Origin: Deltaproteobacteria bacterium tcs-42
GTDB taxonomy: Bacteria > Desulfobacterota > Desulfuromonadia > Desulfuromonadales > Geopsychrobacteraceae
DNA: 64,000 bases
Reading direction: 5' to 3'
NCBI GenBank assembly: GCA_002049545.1
Contig: LLYT01000003.1
Location: 1 to 64,000, forward strand
Positions 40,852 to 51,307 of this stretch are shown here, piece by piece. The position numbers and the translations under genes are program-made. The notes beneath the pieces are model-generated. The model searched no databases and was not told where the DNA came from. It was given only the letters and a program-made list of their open reading frames with translations. The stretch's first letter is position 1, and each line of letters opens with the position of its first letter.

Positions 40852-41439
40852 TCATATCAATAGTGGCACACCCAGTTCTTTCATCGCCAGCGTCAGCTTA
40901 CATAAAGGGAGACCGACGACATTGGTGTAGCTCCCTTCAATCCGGGCAACAAAACAGATTCCAAGTCCCTGGATTGCGTAAGCTCCAGCTTTATCGGCGG
41001 GCTCTCCAGTGGTAATGTAGCCTGTGATTTCCGCATCTGTCAATTGACGAAACCAGACTTTGGTGCTGACCGCTTCGGTACGTTGTTCTCCCGTCTGTCG
41101 ATCAAGAACCGCATAGCCCGAAAGAACCCGGTGTTCCCTCCCCGAGAGTTGCTTTAACATTGCTGCTGCGTGATCTTCATCGTCCGGTTTACCAAGGATC
41201 TGGTTATCGCAAAGGACGATAGTGTCGCTGCCGATAAACCAGCGACCTGTCATATTCTCCCGCTTTGCCACTTCGGTTGCTTTGTCGAGACTTAAACGGA
41301 CCACATGTTCTTCAGGTGTTTCTCCAGCGAGGATGTGCTCCTCAGTAGAGCTGGGGATGACCTGAAATTTGAGACCGATCTGTTGGAGTAATTCTCGCCT
41401 GCGTGGTGACGCCGAGGCCAAAACAAGCTGATTTTCCAT
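40852..41439 (-). CDS. maf: Maf-like nucleotide pyrophosphatase
   Basis: LVLASASPRRRELLQQIG, GSDTIVLCDNQILGKP. Confidence 0.95.
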   Translation of the reverse strand: MENQLVLASASPRRRELLQQIGLKFQVIPSSTEEHILAGETPEEHVVRLSLDKATEVAKRENMTGRWFIGSDTIVLCDNQILGKPDDEDHAAAMLKQLSGREHRVLSGYAVLDRQTGEQRTEAVSTKVWFRQLTDAEITGYITTGEPADKAGAYAIQGLGICFVARIEGSYTNVVGLPLCKLTLAMKELGVPLLI

Positions 41440-42764
41440 TATTGATACTCCCGGTTGACCATGACCGCTTCCCACCACTGCGGCAGTGCAGCAAGAGCCC
41501 GTTCAGCCATGGCCAGGCGGCGGTCAGAACGTTTCATTTTGCGCTTCAGTTGCAGCGGTGGGAAAAGGCCGTAATTGATGTTCATCGGCTGGAAGCTGGA
41601 TTCTTCAGCCGCCGATAGATGGCTTAATAGCGCACCAAGGGCCGTTTCTTTTGGCGGCAAAGAAATTGTTTCGCCACGGAGCTGGTAGGCGGCAAAAATT
41701 CCGGCCAGAAATCCACAGGCTGCCGATTCTACGTAACCTTCAACCCCGCTCAATTGACCGGCGGCATAGATGTGTGGTGCTGCTTTGAATTGAAGTGATT
41801 CGTTCAAACATGCCGGAGCATTGATAAAGGTATTGCGATGCATACTGCCAAGCCGGGCGAAGTTGACCTGTTCCAGTCCTGGAATGGTGCGGAAAATTCG
41901 TTTTTGTTCGGGATAGGTGAGACGGGTCTGAAATCCAACCAGATTAAACAGTGACGCGTGGCGATTATCCTGACGTAACTGCAGAACAGCGTAAGGGGGG
42001 CTGCCGGTTTTCGGATCGGGAAGACCAACCGGTTTCATCGGTCCGAACGAGAGGGTTTGGGCGCCGCGGCTGGCCATCTCCTCAATTGGCATACACCCTT
42101 CGAAATGGATCAGTTTCTCAAACTCGCGCCCGGCAACCTTGTCGGCATCAACCAGCTCCTGAACAAAGCGAAAGTATTGTTCTTCATTCATCGGGCAGTT
42201 GATATAATCATCACCACCTTTATCATAGCGGGAAGCACGCCAGGCAATATTGAAATTGATTGAATCAACTTCAACAATGGGTGCAATGGCATCATAAAAA
42301 TAGAGATGCTCACTTCCGGTTAAATCTGCCAGTTCAGTGGAAAGGGGATCGGAGGTCAGTGGACCACTGGCAAGGATAGTTGTCTCCTCTGTTGGTAATT
42401 TGGTTATTTCTTCACGGAGCAGTTCGATATTTGGGTTCGCGGCAATTTTCGTGCTGATATAGCTGGAAAATTCATCCCGATCAACTGCCAGAGCACCTCC
42501 GGCTGGCACTGCCGTGGCGTCAGCTGCTTCGATAAATAAAGAACCGGTGCGTCGCAACTCTTCTTTAAGGCAACCAACAGCGTTATTCATCCCGGCACCA
42601 CGTAGACTGTTTGAGCAAACCAGTTCGGCCAAGCCTTCGCTCTGATGTGCCGGGGAAAATTGCAGCGGTTTCATCTCGTACAATTTGACCTGACACCCCT
42701 CTTGTGCCGCCTGCCAGGCTGCTTCGCATCCGGCCAGGCCGGCACCGATAACGGTAATTTGCAT
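41439..42764 (-). CDS. trmFO: methylenetetrahydrofolate-tRNA-(uracil-5-)-methyltransferase
   Basis: [54 protein letters not shown]. Confidence 0.96.
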   Translation of the reverse strand: MQITVIGAGLAGCEAAWQAAQEGCQVKLYEMKPLQFSPAHQSEGLAELVCSNSLRGAGMNNAVGCLKEELRRTGSLFIEAADATAVPAGGALAVDRDEFSSYISTKIAANPNIELLREEITKLPTEETTILASGPLTSDPLSTELADLTGSEHLYFYDAIAPIVEVDSINFNIAWRASRYDKGGDDYINCPMNEEQYFRFVQELVDADKVAGREFEKLIHFEGCMPIEEMASRGAQTLSFGPMKPVGLPDPKTGSPPYAVLQLRQDNRHASLFNLVGFQTRLTYPEQKRIFRTIPGLEQVNFARLGSMHRNTFINAPACLNESLQFKAAPHIYAAGQLSGVEGYVESAACGFLAGIFAAYQLRGETISLPPKETALGALLSHLSAAEESSFQPMNINYGLFPPLQLKRKMKRSDRRLAMAERALAALPQWWEAVMVNREYQ

Positions 42765-42777
42765 TTGTTGATCCTCT

Positions 42778-42856
42778 GTAGGGGCGCTTCACGAATCGCC
42801 CTTTCGCATTGTGGCAATGACAATTTGTGTAAGGGCAATTGATGAATTGCCCCTAC
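42778..42856. repeat. palindromic intergenic element (gtaggggc...gcccctac) with internal hairpins
   Basis: Terminal arms gtaggggc/gcccctac; internal gggcaatt-gatg-aattgccc perfect. Confidence 0.65.
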
Positions 42857-42865
42857 GTTTAAATG

Positions 42866-42898
42866 CAAAACCGGCCGAACCTTTTGGCTCGACCGGTC
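42866..42898 (-). terminator. topA terminator (minus strand)
   Basis: accggtcgagcc-aaaa-ggttcggccggtttt on the minus strand. Confidence 0.7.
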
Positions 42899-42922
42899 GA
42901 TTGTACAATATGTTTGTTATCT

Positions 42923-45340
42923 TCAGGCGTCTTTTTTAGCTGCTGTTTTGCTCTTAGTCGTTTTTTTTGCAGGAGCTTTCTTCGCCGCAGTTTTTGTTGT
43001 CGCCGTTTTTTTCTTTGCTGCAGCTTTCTTCTTAGCCGGAGCCTTCTTTGGTGCGGCAGCCTTTTTGACCGGAGGGATTAGCTCCTTTTCCCAATCACAA
43101 TTTTCCTGTGGACAGCGTTGTACTGTCCCCCAGCGTTTGGTCACTTTGATCTCTGTCAGTGGCCATGCACATTTCGGGCATGGCTCCTTCTTGGGTTCAT
43201 TCCAGAGAGCATATTTACATTTAGGGTAGCGATTACAGGAGTAGAAGATTTTTCCAAAACGGCTCTTCTTCTCCATCATTTCCCCTTCACCACATTCCGG
43301 GCAGGTGATGCCAAGGGATTTGGGCTTTTCCAATGGTTGAATGTTTTTACATTTTGGATATCCGCTACAAGCGAGGAATTTTCCATAGCGCCCCGTTTTG
43401 ATCAGCATGGGGGAGTCACATTTTTCACACTTTTGATCTGAAATAACGGGTTCCTCTGCCTCTTTGCCATCGCTGTTTAACGGTTCTGTGTGGCGGCAAT
43501 CGGGAAACCCGGAACAGGCGAGAAAACGACCTGATCGACCAAGCTTGATCACTAACTCTTTGCTGCACTCAGGGCAGACTTTGTCGGTTTTTTCGGTTGT
43601 GATATCTGCTTTGCTGACCTCCTGATCCTTACGTCGCAGCAGAGCAATAAAGGGATCCCAAAACTTTTTCAGTAATGGCGTCCACGCCGCTTCCCCACGA
43701 GAAATTGCATCAAGCTCTTCTTCCAGTTCGGCGGTAAAGTCATAATCAACATACTGGCTGAAATGTTCTGTCAATAATTTGGTGACGACTCGTCCGGTAT
43801 CTTCGGGGTGGAAAGTACGTTTTTCCAGGTAGACATATTTTCTGGTGACCAGGGTATTCATAATGCTGGCATAGGTCGATGGCCTGCCAATTCCGTACTC
43901 TTCGAGAATTTTTACCAGACTGGCCTCGGTAAAGCGAGGCGGAGGCTGGGTGAAGTGCTGCTCAGGTGTCAGTTGCTCATTGCTGAGTTTTTCCCCTTCG
44001 CTCAATGGTGGCAGTAATCCCTCTTTATTTTCGTCGTCGCCGTTGTCAGTCCCTTCTATGTAGAGTGCCATAAAACCGGGAAAACGTATTGTCTGACCGG
44101 TTGCGCGAAAAACATAACGTTCGCCGGCGGCAATATCGACTCTGGTTGCATCGAAAATGGCCTGAGTCATTTGTGAAGCGACGGTTCGTTTCCAGATTAA
44201 TTCATAAAGGCGTTGCTGGTCAGAGCTTAAGTATTGTTTCAGCTGCGCTGGAGTTCGGGTGACTGATGTTGGTCGAACGGCTTCATGAGCTTCCTGGGCG
44301 TTTTTACTCTTGTTGCGGAAGACCCGCGGTTTGTTCAGGGCGTAGCTTTTGTCGTAAAGTTGGCAGATAACCTCACGTGCTTCGCTGGTTGCCACGTCTG
44401 ACAGGGCTACTGAGTCGGTTCGCATGTAGGTAATCAGGCCATGTGTCCCATCTTCGACCTTAATTCCTTCATACAGTTTCTGTGCAACACTCATGGTTTT
44501 TCGTGCCGAAAAACCAAGTTTACGGCTGGCTTCCTGTTGCAGTGTGCTGGTGATAAAAGGGGGGGCAGGGTTGCGTTTGCGTTCTTTCTTTTCCAGCGAA
44601 GCGACCTGGAATTGTACTTGTTTCAGCTCTGCGAGGATATCTTCAGCCTGCTTTTGTGTGCTGACTGCAAATTTAGTCAGTTTTTTCCCGTCGCAAGAGT
44701 GGAGCTTTGCTGTGAATTGGCTTTTGGCAAGATTGGCCAGAAGGGCTTCAATCGTCCAATATTCGCGTGGTTTAAATGTGTCTATCTGATCCTCACGTTC
44801 ACAAATCAGGCGCAAGGCAACCGACTGTACTCGTCCCGCAGACAGCCCATAGCGGATTTTCTTCCACAGGAATGGCGAAAGATTAAAGCCCACCAGATAG
44901 TCAAGAATTGAGCGGGCCTGTTGAGCATCGACCATATCGCGAGCGATCGAGCGTGGGCTGGCGATTGCCTCAGTGATTGCCTGCTGCGTGATTTCCTGGA
45001 AGGTCACCCTTTTAACGACCGGTTTTTTAGCTTTTTCATCGATGCCCAGGGCTTCTAGCAGGTGCCAGGCAATCGCTTCCCCTTCACGGTCGAGGTCAGT
45101 TGCAAGAATGAGTTCAGCACTTTTGGCAACTTCTTTTTTCAGCACGCTGATATGTTTTTCACTGTCTGCCAGAACTTGATAATTGGGTTTGAAATCGTTG
45201 TCTGTATCAACTGATCCCTTTTTACTCGGCAGGGCGCGAACGTGTCCGTAAGAAGCAAGAACTTTGTAACCCTTGCCAAGAAATTTTTCGATGGTTTTTG
45301 CTTTCGCCGGGGATTCGACGATAACCAGTGATTGTGCCAT
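42923..45340 (-). CDS. topA: DNA topoisomerase I with C-terminal zinc ribbons and Lys/Ala-rich tail
   Basis: SLVIVESPAKAKTIEKFLG, LATDLDREGEAIAWHL, multiple CxxC ribbons, KKAPAKKKAAAKKK tail. Confidence 0.97.
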   Translation of the reverse strand: MAQSLVIVESPAKAKTIEKFLGKGYKVLASYGHVRALPSKKGSVDTDNDFKPNYQVLADSEKHISVLKKEVAKSAELILATDLDREGEAIAWHLLEALGIDEKAKKPVVKRVTFQEITQQAITEAIASPRSIARDMVDAQQARSILDYLVGFNLSPFLWKKIRYGLSAGRVQSVALRLICEREDQIDTFKPREYWTIEALLANLAKSQFTAKLHSCDGKKLTKFAVSTQKQAEDILAELKQVQFQVASLEKKERKRNPAPPFITSTLQQEASRKLGFSARKTMSVAQKLYEGIKVEDGTHGLITYMRTDSVALSDVATSEAREVICQLYDKSYALNKPRVFRNKSKNAQEAHEAVRPTSVTRTPAQLKQYLSSDQQRLYELIWKRTVASQMTQAIFDATRVDIAAGERYVFRATGQTIRFPGFMALYIEGTDNGDDENKEGLLPPLSEGEKLSNEQLTPEQHFTQPPPRFTEASLVKILEEYGIGRPSTYASIMNTLVTRKYVYLEKRTFHPEDTGRVVTKLLTEHFSQYVDYDFTAELEEELDAISRGEAAWTPLLKKFWDPFIALLRRKDQEVSKADITTEKTDKVCPECSKELVIKLGRSGRFLACSGFPDCRHTEPLNSDGKEAEEPVISDQKCEKCDSPMLIKTGRYGKFLACSGYPKCKNIQPLEKPKSLGITCPECGEGEMMEKKSRFGKIFYSCNRYPKCKYALWNEPKKEPCPKCAWPLTEIKVTKRWGTVQRCPQENCDWEKELIPPVKKAAAPKKAPAKKKAAAKKKTATTKTAAKKAPAKKTTKSKTAAKKDA

Positions 45341-45427
45341 CTTTTTCCTCTAGAAGTCTCTTCTCTGTATAGACAGAAATTGGTAAATATGAAAAAGGTC
45401 TTTTAATCGCAAAACCTTATAGTTTCT

Positions 45428-45907
45428 TTAGTGGTAAATCTGATCCCAGTCGTTTTCCAGCCAGCAGTTTATTTCTCGTAACCAGAGGTCACTCGAACGT
45501 GATAACAGGATCAGGATCGTAATCAGCTTGATCTCTTGTTCATTGATGGAATCTTCTGTTGAACGCAGTGCCCGATCCATAATCTCCTCCTGTGCTTGAT
45601 TTGAAAGGAGTCCCATGGTGCGAACTTTAACTAAAAAACCTCTTGCTTCAGTCGTAAGTTTTTGTTGCTCCTGGTTGCTGAATAGCCGATGGGTGGGTTG
45701 ATGCATCAGTGGAGTCTCTATTGCCGATTCAGCTTGAGGTTGAAGTGCAATGGTCTCCATCCAGGAAAAAGCATCATTGATGTCATCAGCTTCGAAGCCG
45801 ACAGACATGAGTTCAGCCATCAGCTCTTGTTCGCTGACGGGGGTATTTTCCGCTCCCAGAACATATTGGGCGATCAGGTTGACAATCGCCAAAACTCGCT
45901 CACGCAA
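45428..45907 (-). CDS. smg: DUF494/Smg family protein
   Basis: Smg-like sequence between topA and dprA (MRERVLAIVNLIAQYVL...). Confidence 0.8.
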   Translation of the reverse strand: MRERVLAIVNLIAQYVLGAENTPVSEQELMAELMSVGFEADDINDAFSWMETIALQPQAESAIETPLMHQPTHRLFSNQEQQKLTTEARGFLVKVRTMGLLSNQAQEEIMDRALRSTEDSINEQEIKLITILILLSRSSDLWLREINCWLENDWDQIYH

Positions 45908-46002
45908 GGAACCTCCAAGAAAAGTTGGTCTGAATGACTATGTTCGTAACAAGAACACGCTTCAATCCGTATAGTCCGACAAGCTTCCAGATCAGCACAA
46001 AA

Positions 46003-47091
46003 TTATAGTTGGCTGCGAATATAATGGTTTCCGGGGAGTGTTTGAATCCCGCCCCGGAGCTCTAGGTCGAGTAAAATAACGGAAAGCTCCATGGGAGTCA
46101 AGCCGCATTGACGGGCGATTTCATCACTATGCAGGGGCTCATATCCAAGTAAATGGAAGACTTTCAGGGCCGGCTCGTCAAGCTGCTCAGTAAAATTATT
46201 GGATTGTCTCTGTTCTTTCCGGGATGGTTGATTCGGCCAGAGCACTTGTAAAATATCTGCAGCTTCAGTGACAAATTGCGCCCCTTCTTTCAGCAGGCGA
46301 TTGGTTCCCCTGCTGTTGGGATTTTGTAACGCTCCCGGAACCGCGAACAGCTCGCGTCCCTGTTCCAGGGCAAAGTCGCCGGTAATCAGGGAGCCACTTT
46401 TTTCAGCAGCTTCAACAATCAACACACCACGACTAAGCCCACTGATGATTCGATTTCGCCCCGGAAAGTGTCCGGCAAGGGGGGGTGTCTCGGGTGGATA
46501 TTCGGTGATGATGCCATTTTCGTACTGAATTTCGTCGAATAGTTGGCGGTTTTCTGGCGGATAAATTTGGTCAATGCCGCAACCCAGAACAGCAATTGTC
46601 GAACCGTTGCCATCCAACGCTCCTCGATGTGCGGCACTATCAACGCCACGTGCCAGACCGCTGACAATACAGATATTGTGCTGTGCAAGGGTTGTAGCCA
46701 GTTTTCTGGTCAGAGCCAGCCCGGCACTGGTTGCCCGTCGTGAACCAACAATCGCAAAGCCATCATTGGCAGGTAATTTCCCACGCAGATACAACAGAGC
46801 TGGAGGGTCATGGATTTCACGCAGCAAAGGTGGGTAATCATCATCCCAGAAACTGATCAGCCGGACTTGCAGTGATTCAATTTTATGACAAGTTTGTTGA
46901 AACTTCTCGCTGTTTTCCGCTGGGATTTTGTTGTAAAGCTTGCCGCGCAGACCGGCTTCCCGCCAATGCTGTGGCGGCGCCTGCAGTGGAGTCGTGAAAT
47001 TGCCGAAGCGTCGGTAGAGCTTGAACAGGGCAGTTCGTCCGAGACCCGGTGTCAGGTGCAGCCTTAGCAATGCTCGTTGTGATGCGTTCAT
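46003..47091 (-). CDS. dprA: DNA processing protein DprA
   Basis: AIVGSRRATSAG, IVSGLARGVDSAAHRGAL, FPGRNRIISGLS. Confidence 0.95.
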   Translation of the reverse strand: MNASQRALLRLHLTPGLGRTALFKLYRRFGNFTTPLQAPPQHWREAGLRGKLYNKIPAENSEKFQQTCHKIESLQVRLISFWDDDYPPLLREIHDPPALLYLRGKLPANDGFAIVGSRRATSAGLALTRKLATTLAQHNICIVSGLARGVDSAAHRGALDGNGSTIAVLGCGIDQIYPPENRQLFDEIQYENGIITEYPPETPPLAGHFPGRNRIISGLSRGVLIVEAAEKSGSLITGDFALEQGRELFAVPGALQNPNSRGTNRLLKEGAQFVTEAADILQVLWPNQPSRKEQRQSNNFTEQLDEPALKVFHLLGYEPLHSDEIARQCGLTPMELSVILLDLELRGGIQTLPGNHYIRSQL

Positions 47092-47124
47092 TGTTCCCCT
47101 CCATAATGGCGACTTGTTGCCAAT

Positions 47125-47157
47125 AAAAAAGGATTGAAGTGACTTCAATCCTTTTTT
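47125..47157. terminator. bidirectional-looking intrinsic terminator
   Basis: aaaaaaggattgaagt-gacttcaatcctttttt. Confidence 0.8.
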
Positions 47158-47181
47158 AATAATAGATATCTTTTTGTGAAA

Positions 47182-48198
47182 TCAATCAGTGATAATCGAA
47201 ACTTTATCTCCAATAGATGCGGCATTAACACTTTTTATAATAATAGCAGAAGCGGTTTTTGCCCTGGTTTCGATGGTGATCGCAGCACCCAGGACGGCAT
47301 CCGGTAATTGAATGGTTCCGACCTGTTTGATGATCTCGTCAGAAACCTTGCGCGGGCGTGAAAGATAGAAAAGGTTTCCACTGACCAGTCCATCGTCGCT
47401 TCCTAAATTGACAAATACGATATCGTTGGTTGAAAGGGTCCCTTTTTCATCCCGTGCTGCAATAACGTACCCTTCTTTGTCCGTTGTACCGCTCTGCAGA
47501 GTGATTTCTTTGCGCTGTGGGGTATATTCAAACAGTTCAGCACCTCGTGCAATTTCACGGAAAACATCACCAATTTTGGCAACGACAGTGTCGCCATTAA
47601 TTTCTGTAACATGCAGGAAACCCAGATTGTTCATCATGGGGCCTAATGGCTTGTCTGTGTGTGGGTGCTTGACCATATCGCCACGCTCAAATAATCCGTA
47701 GGTATCACCAACAGAGACATCCGAGAGCTCTTTCATTTTGAGAAAAACCACATCATTTTTAGTCAGCAAGATGCGATTATCAACCGAATCAACCAAAATC
47801 CCGAGAGGTTCTTCATTGGTAAGGATAAACCCATCACCGCTGCCTGTCGCTTTGATCTTGATCGACTCATCCGCCTTGTCAACAGAGGAAGTTTTGATCT
47901 GGCTGCCATCTGTTTCTTTCTCAGCTTCCGGGTAGGCGGGGATAATTTCCAGACGGCCATCCAGAATGCGCACTTTTTGTCCGGGGAAAATTAGATGGGG
48001 ATTGGTAATATCCGGGTTTTTTGCCCAGACATTTGGCCAGTAGTATGGATCATTCATGAATTTCTCAGAAAGATCCCATAGGGTATCCCCTTTCTTGATT
48101 GTATAAATTTGCTCGTCAGCAGCAGTGGCCAGACTTGTTCCTGACAAAACCAGCAAGAAAACCAGCAGAGATAACCAGCGAAAGAGATTCTGTGTCAT
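47182..48198 (-). CDS. LysM peptidoglycan-binding domain protein
   Basis: Signal peptide; LysM YTIKKGDTLWDLSEKFMNDPYYWPNVWAKNPDITNPHLIFPGQKVRI. Confidence 0.9.
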   Translation of the reverse strand: MTQNLFRWLSLLVFLLVLSGTSLATAADEQIYTIKKGDTLWDLSEKFMNDPYYWPNVWAKNPDITNPHLIFPGQKVRILDGRLEIIPAYPEAEKETDGSQIKTSSVDKADESIKIKATGSGDGFILTNEEPLGILVDSVDNRILLTKNDVVFLKMKELSDVSVGDTYGLFERGDMVKHPHTDKPLGPMMNNLGFLHVTEINGDTVVAKIGDVFREIARGAELFEYTPQRKEITLQSGTTDKEGYVIAARDEKGTLSTNDIVFVNLGSDDGLVSGNLFYLSRPRKVSDEIIKQVGTIQLPDAVLGAAITIETRAKTASAIIIKSVNAASIGDKVSIITD

Positions 48199-48228
48199 TA
48201 GCTTCCTCTCAGACAGAGCTATGAACCG

Positions 48229-48948
48229 TTAATTTTCCGGTTCGGTGCTCCGGTAAATTTGTTGCGCTTCCGGACTTTCTGGGTAGCGGTTGCGTAACTG
48301 CTCAAGGACGTTATCAACTTGTATCTGTAGCCCCTCCTGGCGATAGATCTGTGCCAGCTGAATAAGTGCTGCCGGGGCTTTAGCCTGGGCATTTGGATCA
48401 GCGGTAATGTGCTGAAAATTGGTTATAGCCAGGTCGTTTTTTCCCTGGGAACGTTGAGAACTGGCCAGCCAGTAGCGGGCGTTAGGAGAATATTGGTGTT
48501 CTGGAAAATCACGCAGAAAATCTTGAAACCCGGTTTCCGCAGATGATAAATGACCGGAGGCCAGATTTGAAAATGCTGCAAGATAGGCTGATGCTGATGC
48601 CGCGACGCTAACAACTTCGTGATTGACAGTAGATTGGGTTGGAGTCTCTGTCGGCATTGTTACCGGTGTAGCCGGGGGCTCCAATATTTCGGGGGCTTCC
48701 AGAAAGCTTTGATTGTGCTGAGGAGGTATATTCTCAGCACTCAATTGTTGCTGGAGCTGAGTCAGGTGCTGCTGTAGCTGTTGCATTTGATCTGCTTGTT
48801 GCGCTTGTTGCTGTTTTATTTCATCCAACTGTGTTTTTAATGCGTCAGATGGTACAAGGCTCGGTGTGGGAGCACAGGAGCTCAGTAAAAAGGCAAGTCC
48901 CAGCAATAGGGTCAGCCTGGTGACTAGAAATAAGTGGGGATGATTCAT
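48229..48948 (-). CDS. lipoprotein with coiled coil and TPR (YbgF/CpoB-like)
   Basis: Lipobox LLSSCAP; Q-rich coiled coil; TPR-like FQDFLRDFPEHQYSPNARYWLASS. Confidence 0.85.
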   Translation of the reverse strand: MNHPHLFLVTRLTLLLGLAFLLSSCAPTPSLVPSDALKTQLDEIKQQQAQQADQMQQLQQHLTQLQQQLSAENIPPQHNQSFLEAPEILEPPATPVTMPTETPTQSTVNHEVVSVAASASAYLAAFSNLASGHLSSAETGFQDFLRDFPEHQYSPNARYWLASSQRSQGKNDLAITNFQHITADPNAQAKAPAALIQLAQIYRQEGLQIQVDNVLEQLRNRYPESPEAQQIYRSTEPEN

Positions 48949-49071
48949 GCTAATGTGTCTCCACGCGGTTCTTCCATAATAAAAATAAAAACTAATCAGT
49001 AAAAATTATAGCCTTCTTAGCAGGTTGTCAAGTTGGAAAGATGAGAATGCTCCAAAAAAACACCTTAAATA

Positions 49072-49851
49072 TCATTTTTTATGAGGGATTTCTCGAATCA
49101 AGAGGTTCAGGGAGCGCCCTGAGGTTAAAATAATGCCCCGATTTGTCAGATTGTTTTTCAGGAAACTTCTTAACTCAGCCATTTTATCCGCCGACATGTC
49201 CCGATATTGGGGTAATTTATGGGTGAAAAAGTCAGCTTCGTCGGTAAACAAAAAATCGACATCAAAGTGATATGTCGGACTTAATATCCAGCCCTTTAGA
49301 TTCTGCATTGCAGTCATGGCCGCTTTTTTTTCCACACTTTCATCGCCACTTCCAGCACCGAACCGCTTTTTCACCTCGAGAAAAGAGCCGCTATCTCCTG
49401 GCTCAACAATGACTATTTTACCATTATTTTTCAGCAAACTCCCTGAGTGGCAAAGGTTGTCAATCATTTTGTCTTTCGGGATATGGTGCAGTGACAGGGT
49501 GTAAATAACAATATCGAAAGAGCTGGCAGGGAGATCCGGGATGCCATCTGGAGTATAGATGAATTCTATATTCTCTGCGGTTAAGCCCTTTTTAGCCTGC
49601 TCCAGAACCTCAAGATTCAAGTCGGTTGCTACAATTTGGTTGGCGTACTCAGCCATATCACTGGTCATCCGTCCGCTTCCACAACCGATTTCCAGAATGG
49701 TTGCTCCGGTTAGGGGGGCGTGAGAGTTGATGGTTTGGATATATCTGTTGTCTGGATCGAGAATCATCGATCTCTCCTGTTGAATGTGAAATAAGAGTTG
49801 AGTCATTCTAGCAAAAGGAGGCAAAGACGAGGCTATTTTTTTGCTTCCCAC
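49072..49851 (-). CDS. SAM-dependent class I methyltransferase
   Basis: ILEIGCGSGRMTSDMA, IVATDLNLEVLEQA, DIVIYTLSLHHI. Confidence 0.88.
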   Translation of the reverse strand: MGSKKIASSLPPFARMTQLLFHIQQERSMILDPDNRYIQTINSHAPLTGATILEIGCGSGRMTSDMAEYANQIVATDLNLEVLEQAKKGLTAENIEFIYTPDGIPDLPASSFDIVIYTLSLHHIPKDKMIDNLCHSGSLLKNNGKIVIVEPGDSGSFLEVKKRFGAGSGDESVEKKAAMTAMQNLKGWILSPTYHFDVDFLFTDEADFFTHKLPQYRDMSADKMAELRSFLKNNLTNRGIILTSGRSLNLLIREIPHKK

Positions 49852-49925
49852 AGACTGCTCCGAATTTTCTGTTTATGCTATGCTCCGCCAGATGTTTTAA
49901 AATAACATTATCAGGGAAGATTTAA

Positions 49926-51149
49926 ATGACACGAAGAATGGATAGAAACAAACCCGAATTACTGCTGCCCGCCGGGGATATGCAAAAGCTGAAAACGGCG
50001 ATCCGCTTTGGAGCCGATGCGGTTTATCTCGGCACTGCCGATTTTGGTTTGCGGGCCCACGCCGGAAATTTTGATGTTGAGCAATTACGTATTGCCCGGA
50101 AGTTGACGCGCGAGGCCGATGTTGCCCTCTACCTGACCCTCAACGCTTCGCTGCGCCCGGATGAATTTTCCGCCCTGGAAAATCTCCTTGAAGAGCTGAA
50201 GCCCCTCGATCTGGATGCCTATATTATTGCCGATCCCGGTGTGCTGGCGACGATTCGCAGGGTTGATCCGAAGCGGTCGATTCACCTTTCGACCCAGAGC
50301 AACAGCTGCAACCCCCAAACCGCTGAATTCTGGCGCAATAACGGCGTCAGTCGTATCAATCTGGCCAGGGAATTAACTCTGGATGATATCTGCGGCTTTG
50401 CCGGGCAGACCGAGATCGAACTGGAGTGCTTTGTCCATGGTGCCATGTGTGTTGCCCATTCGGGACGCTGTTTGCTGTCAACGGCGTTACTCGGGCGCAG
50501 CGCCAACCGTGGTGATTGTGCCCAGCCGTGCCGCTGGAATTATGCGCTGGTCGAAGAGACCCGCCCGGGAGAAAGCTTTGCCATTGAAGAGGATTATCGC
50601 GGCACCTATATCATGAATAGTCGCGATCTTTGTCTGGTAGATCAATTACCGCAGTTGCTTGCTGCGGGGATCGACAGCTTCAAGGTTGAGGGGCGGATGA
50701 AAAGCCTCTATTACGTGGCGACGACGGCGCGGATTTATCGTGATGCCATAGATCGCCTCTGGGCCGATCCAACCGACATTGATCCTCTCTGGAGTGAAGA
50801 GCTGGAGAAAGTGAGCCATCGTCCTTACGATACCGGCTTCCTGTTCGGTCACGACGATGCCAAAATTCATTCTGCCGATACCCATTATGTCCGTACCCAC
50901 GATTTTGTCGGTTTTGTCCGAAGAGACGATGACGGCCTCTGGGTCGAAGGGCGGAACCGGTTTTTGCTGGGGGATGAGATTGAACTGATCGGCCCCGGGA
51001 TGCGCCAACAAAAAATCAAGATTAATGAAATTAAAAATTTATCCGGGGAATTACTTCCCGCAGGACAACCGAACTCTCAACTCCGCCTGCAATTACCCGA
51101 TTGGGCCGAAGAGGGTGACCTGCTCCGTTTGGAAAGGGCTGTGAAATAG
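49926..51149 (+). CDS. peptidase U32 family protein
   Basis: ELLLPAGDMQKLKTAIRFGADAVYLG, FVHGAMCVAHSGRCLLS, SFKVEGRMKS. Confidence 0.94.
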   Translation: MTRRMDRNKPELLLPAGDMQKLKTAIRFGADAVYLGTADFGLRAHAGNFDVEQLRIARKLTREADVALYLTLNASLRPDEFSALENLLEELKPLDLDAYIIADPGVLATIRRVDPKRSIHLSTQSNSCNPQTAEFWRNNGVSRINLARELTLDDICGFAGQTEIELECFVHGAMCVAHSGRCLLSTALLGRSANRGDCAQPCRWNYALVEETRPGESFAIEEDYRGTYIMNSRDLCLVDQLPQLLAAGIDSFKVEGRMKSLYYVATTARIYRDAIDRLWADPTDIDPLWSEELEKVSHRPYDTGFLFGHDDAKIHSADTHYVRTHDFVGFVRRDDDGLWVEGRNRFLLGDEIELIGPGMRQQKIKINEIKNLSGELLPAGQPNSQLRLQLPDWAEEGDLLRLERAVK

Positions 51150-51224
51150 ATGAAACTATTGCTGCTATCCATCTACCTTGTTGTCACTGCAATCCGCTTT
51201 GCCCTGGACTGGATCAATATCCGT
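51150..51224 (+). pseudogene. truncated 5' copy of the M48 peptidase gene (25 codons)
   Basis: MKLLLLSIYLVVTAIRFALDWINIR identical in protein to 52793-52867; six synonymous nucleotide differences. Confidence 0.85.
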
Positions 51225-51307
51225 CAAGGGAGGTTTGTAATATTAACTTTACTAAGAACCTCATAAGGTGTAAAGTATGTTTTGCATTTTAACGGTGGGG
51301 TTGCGAT

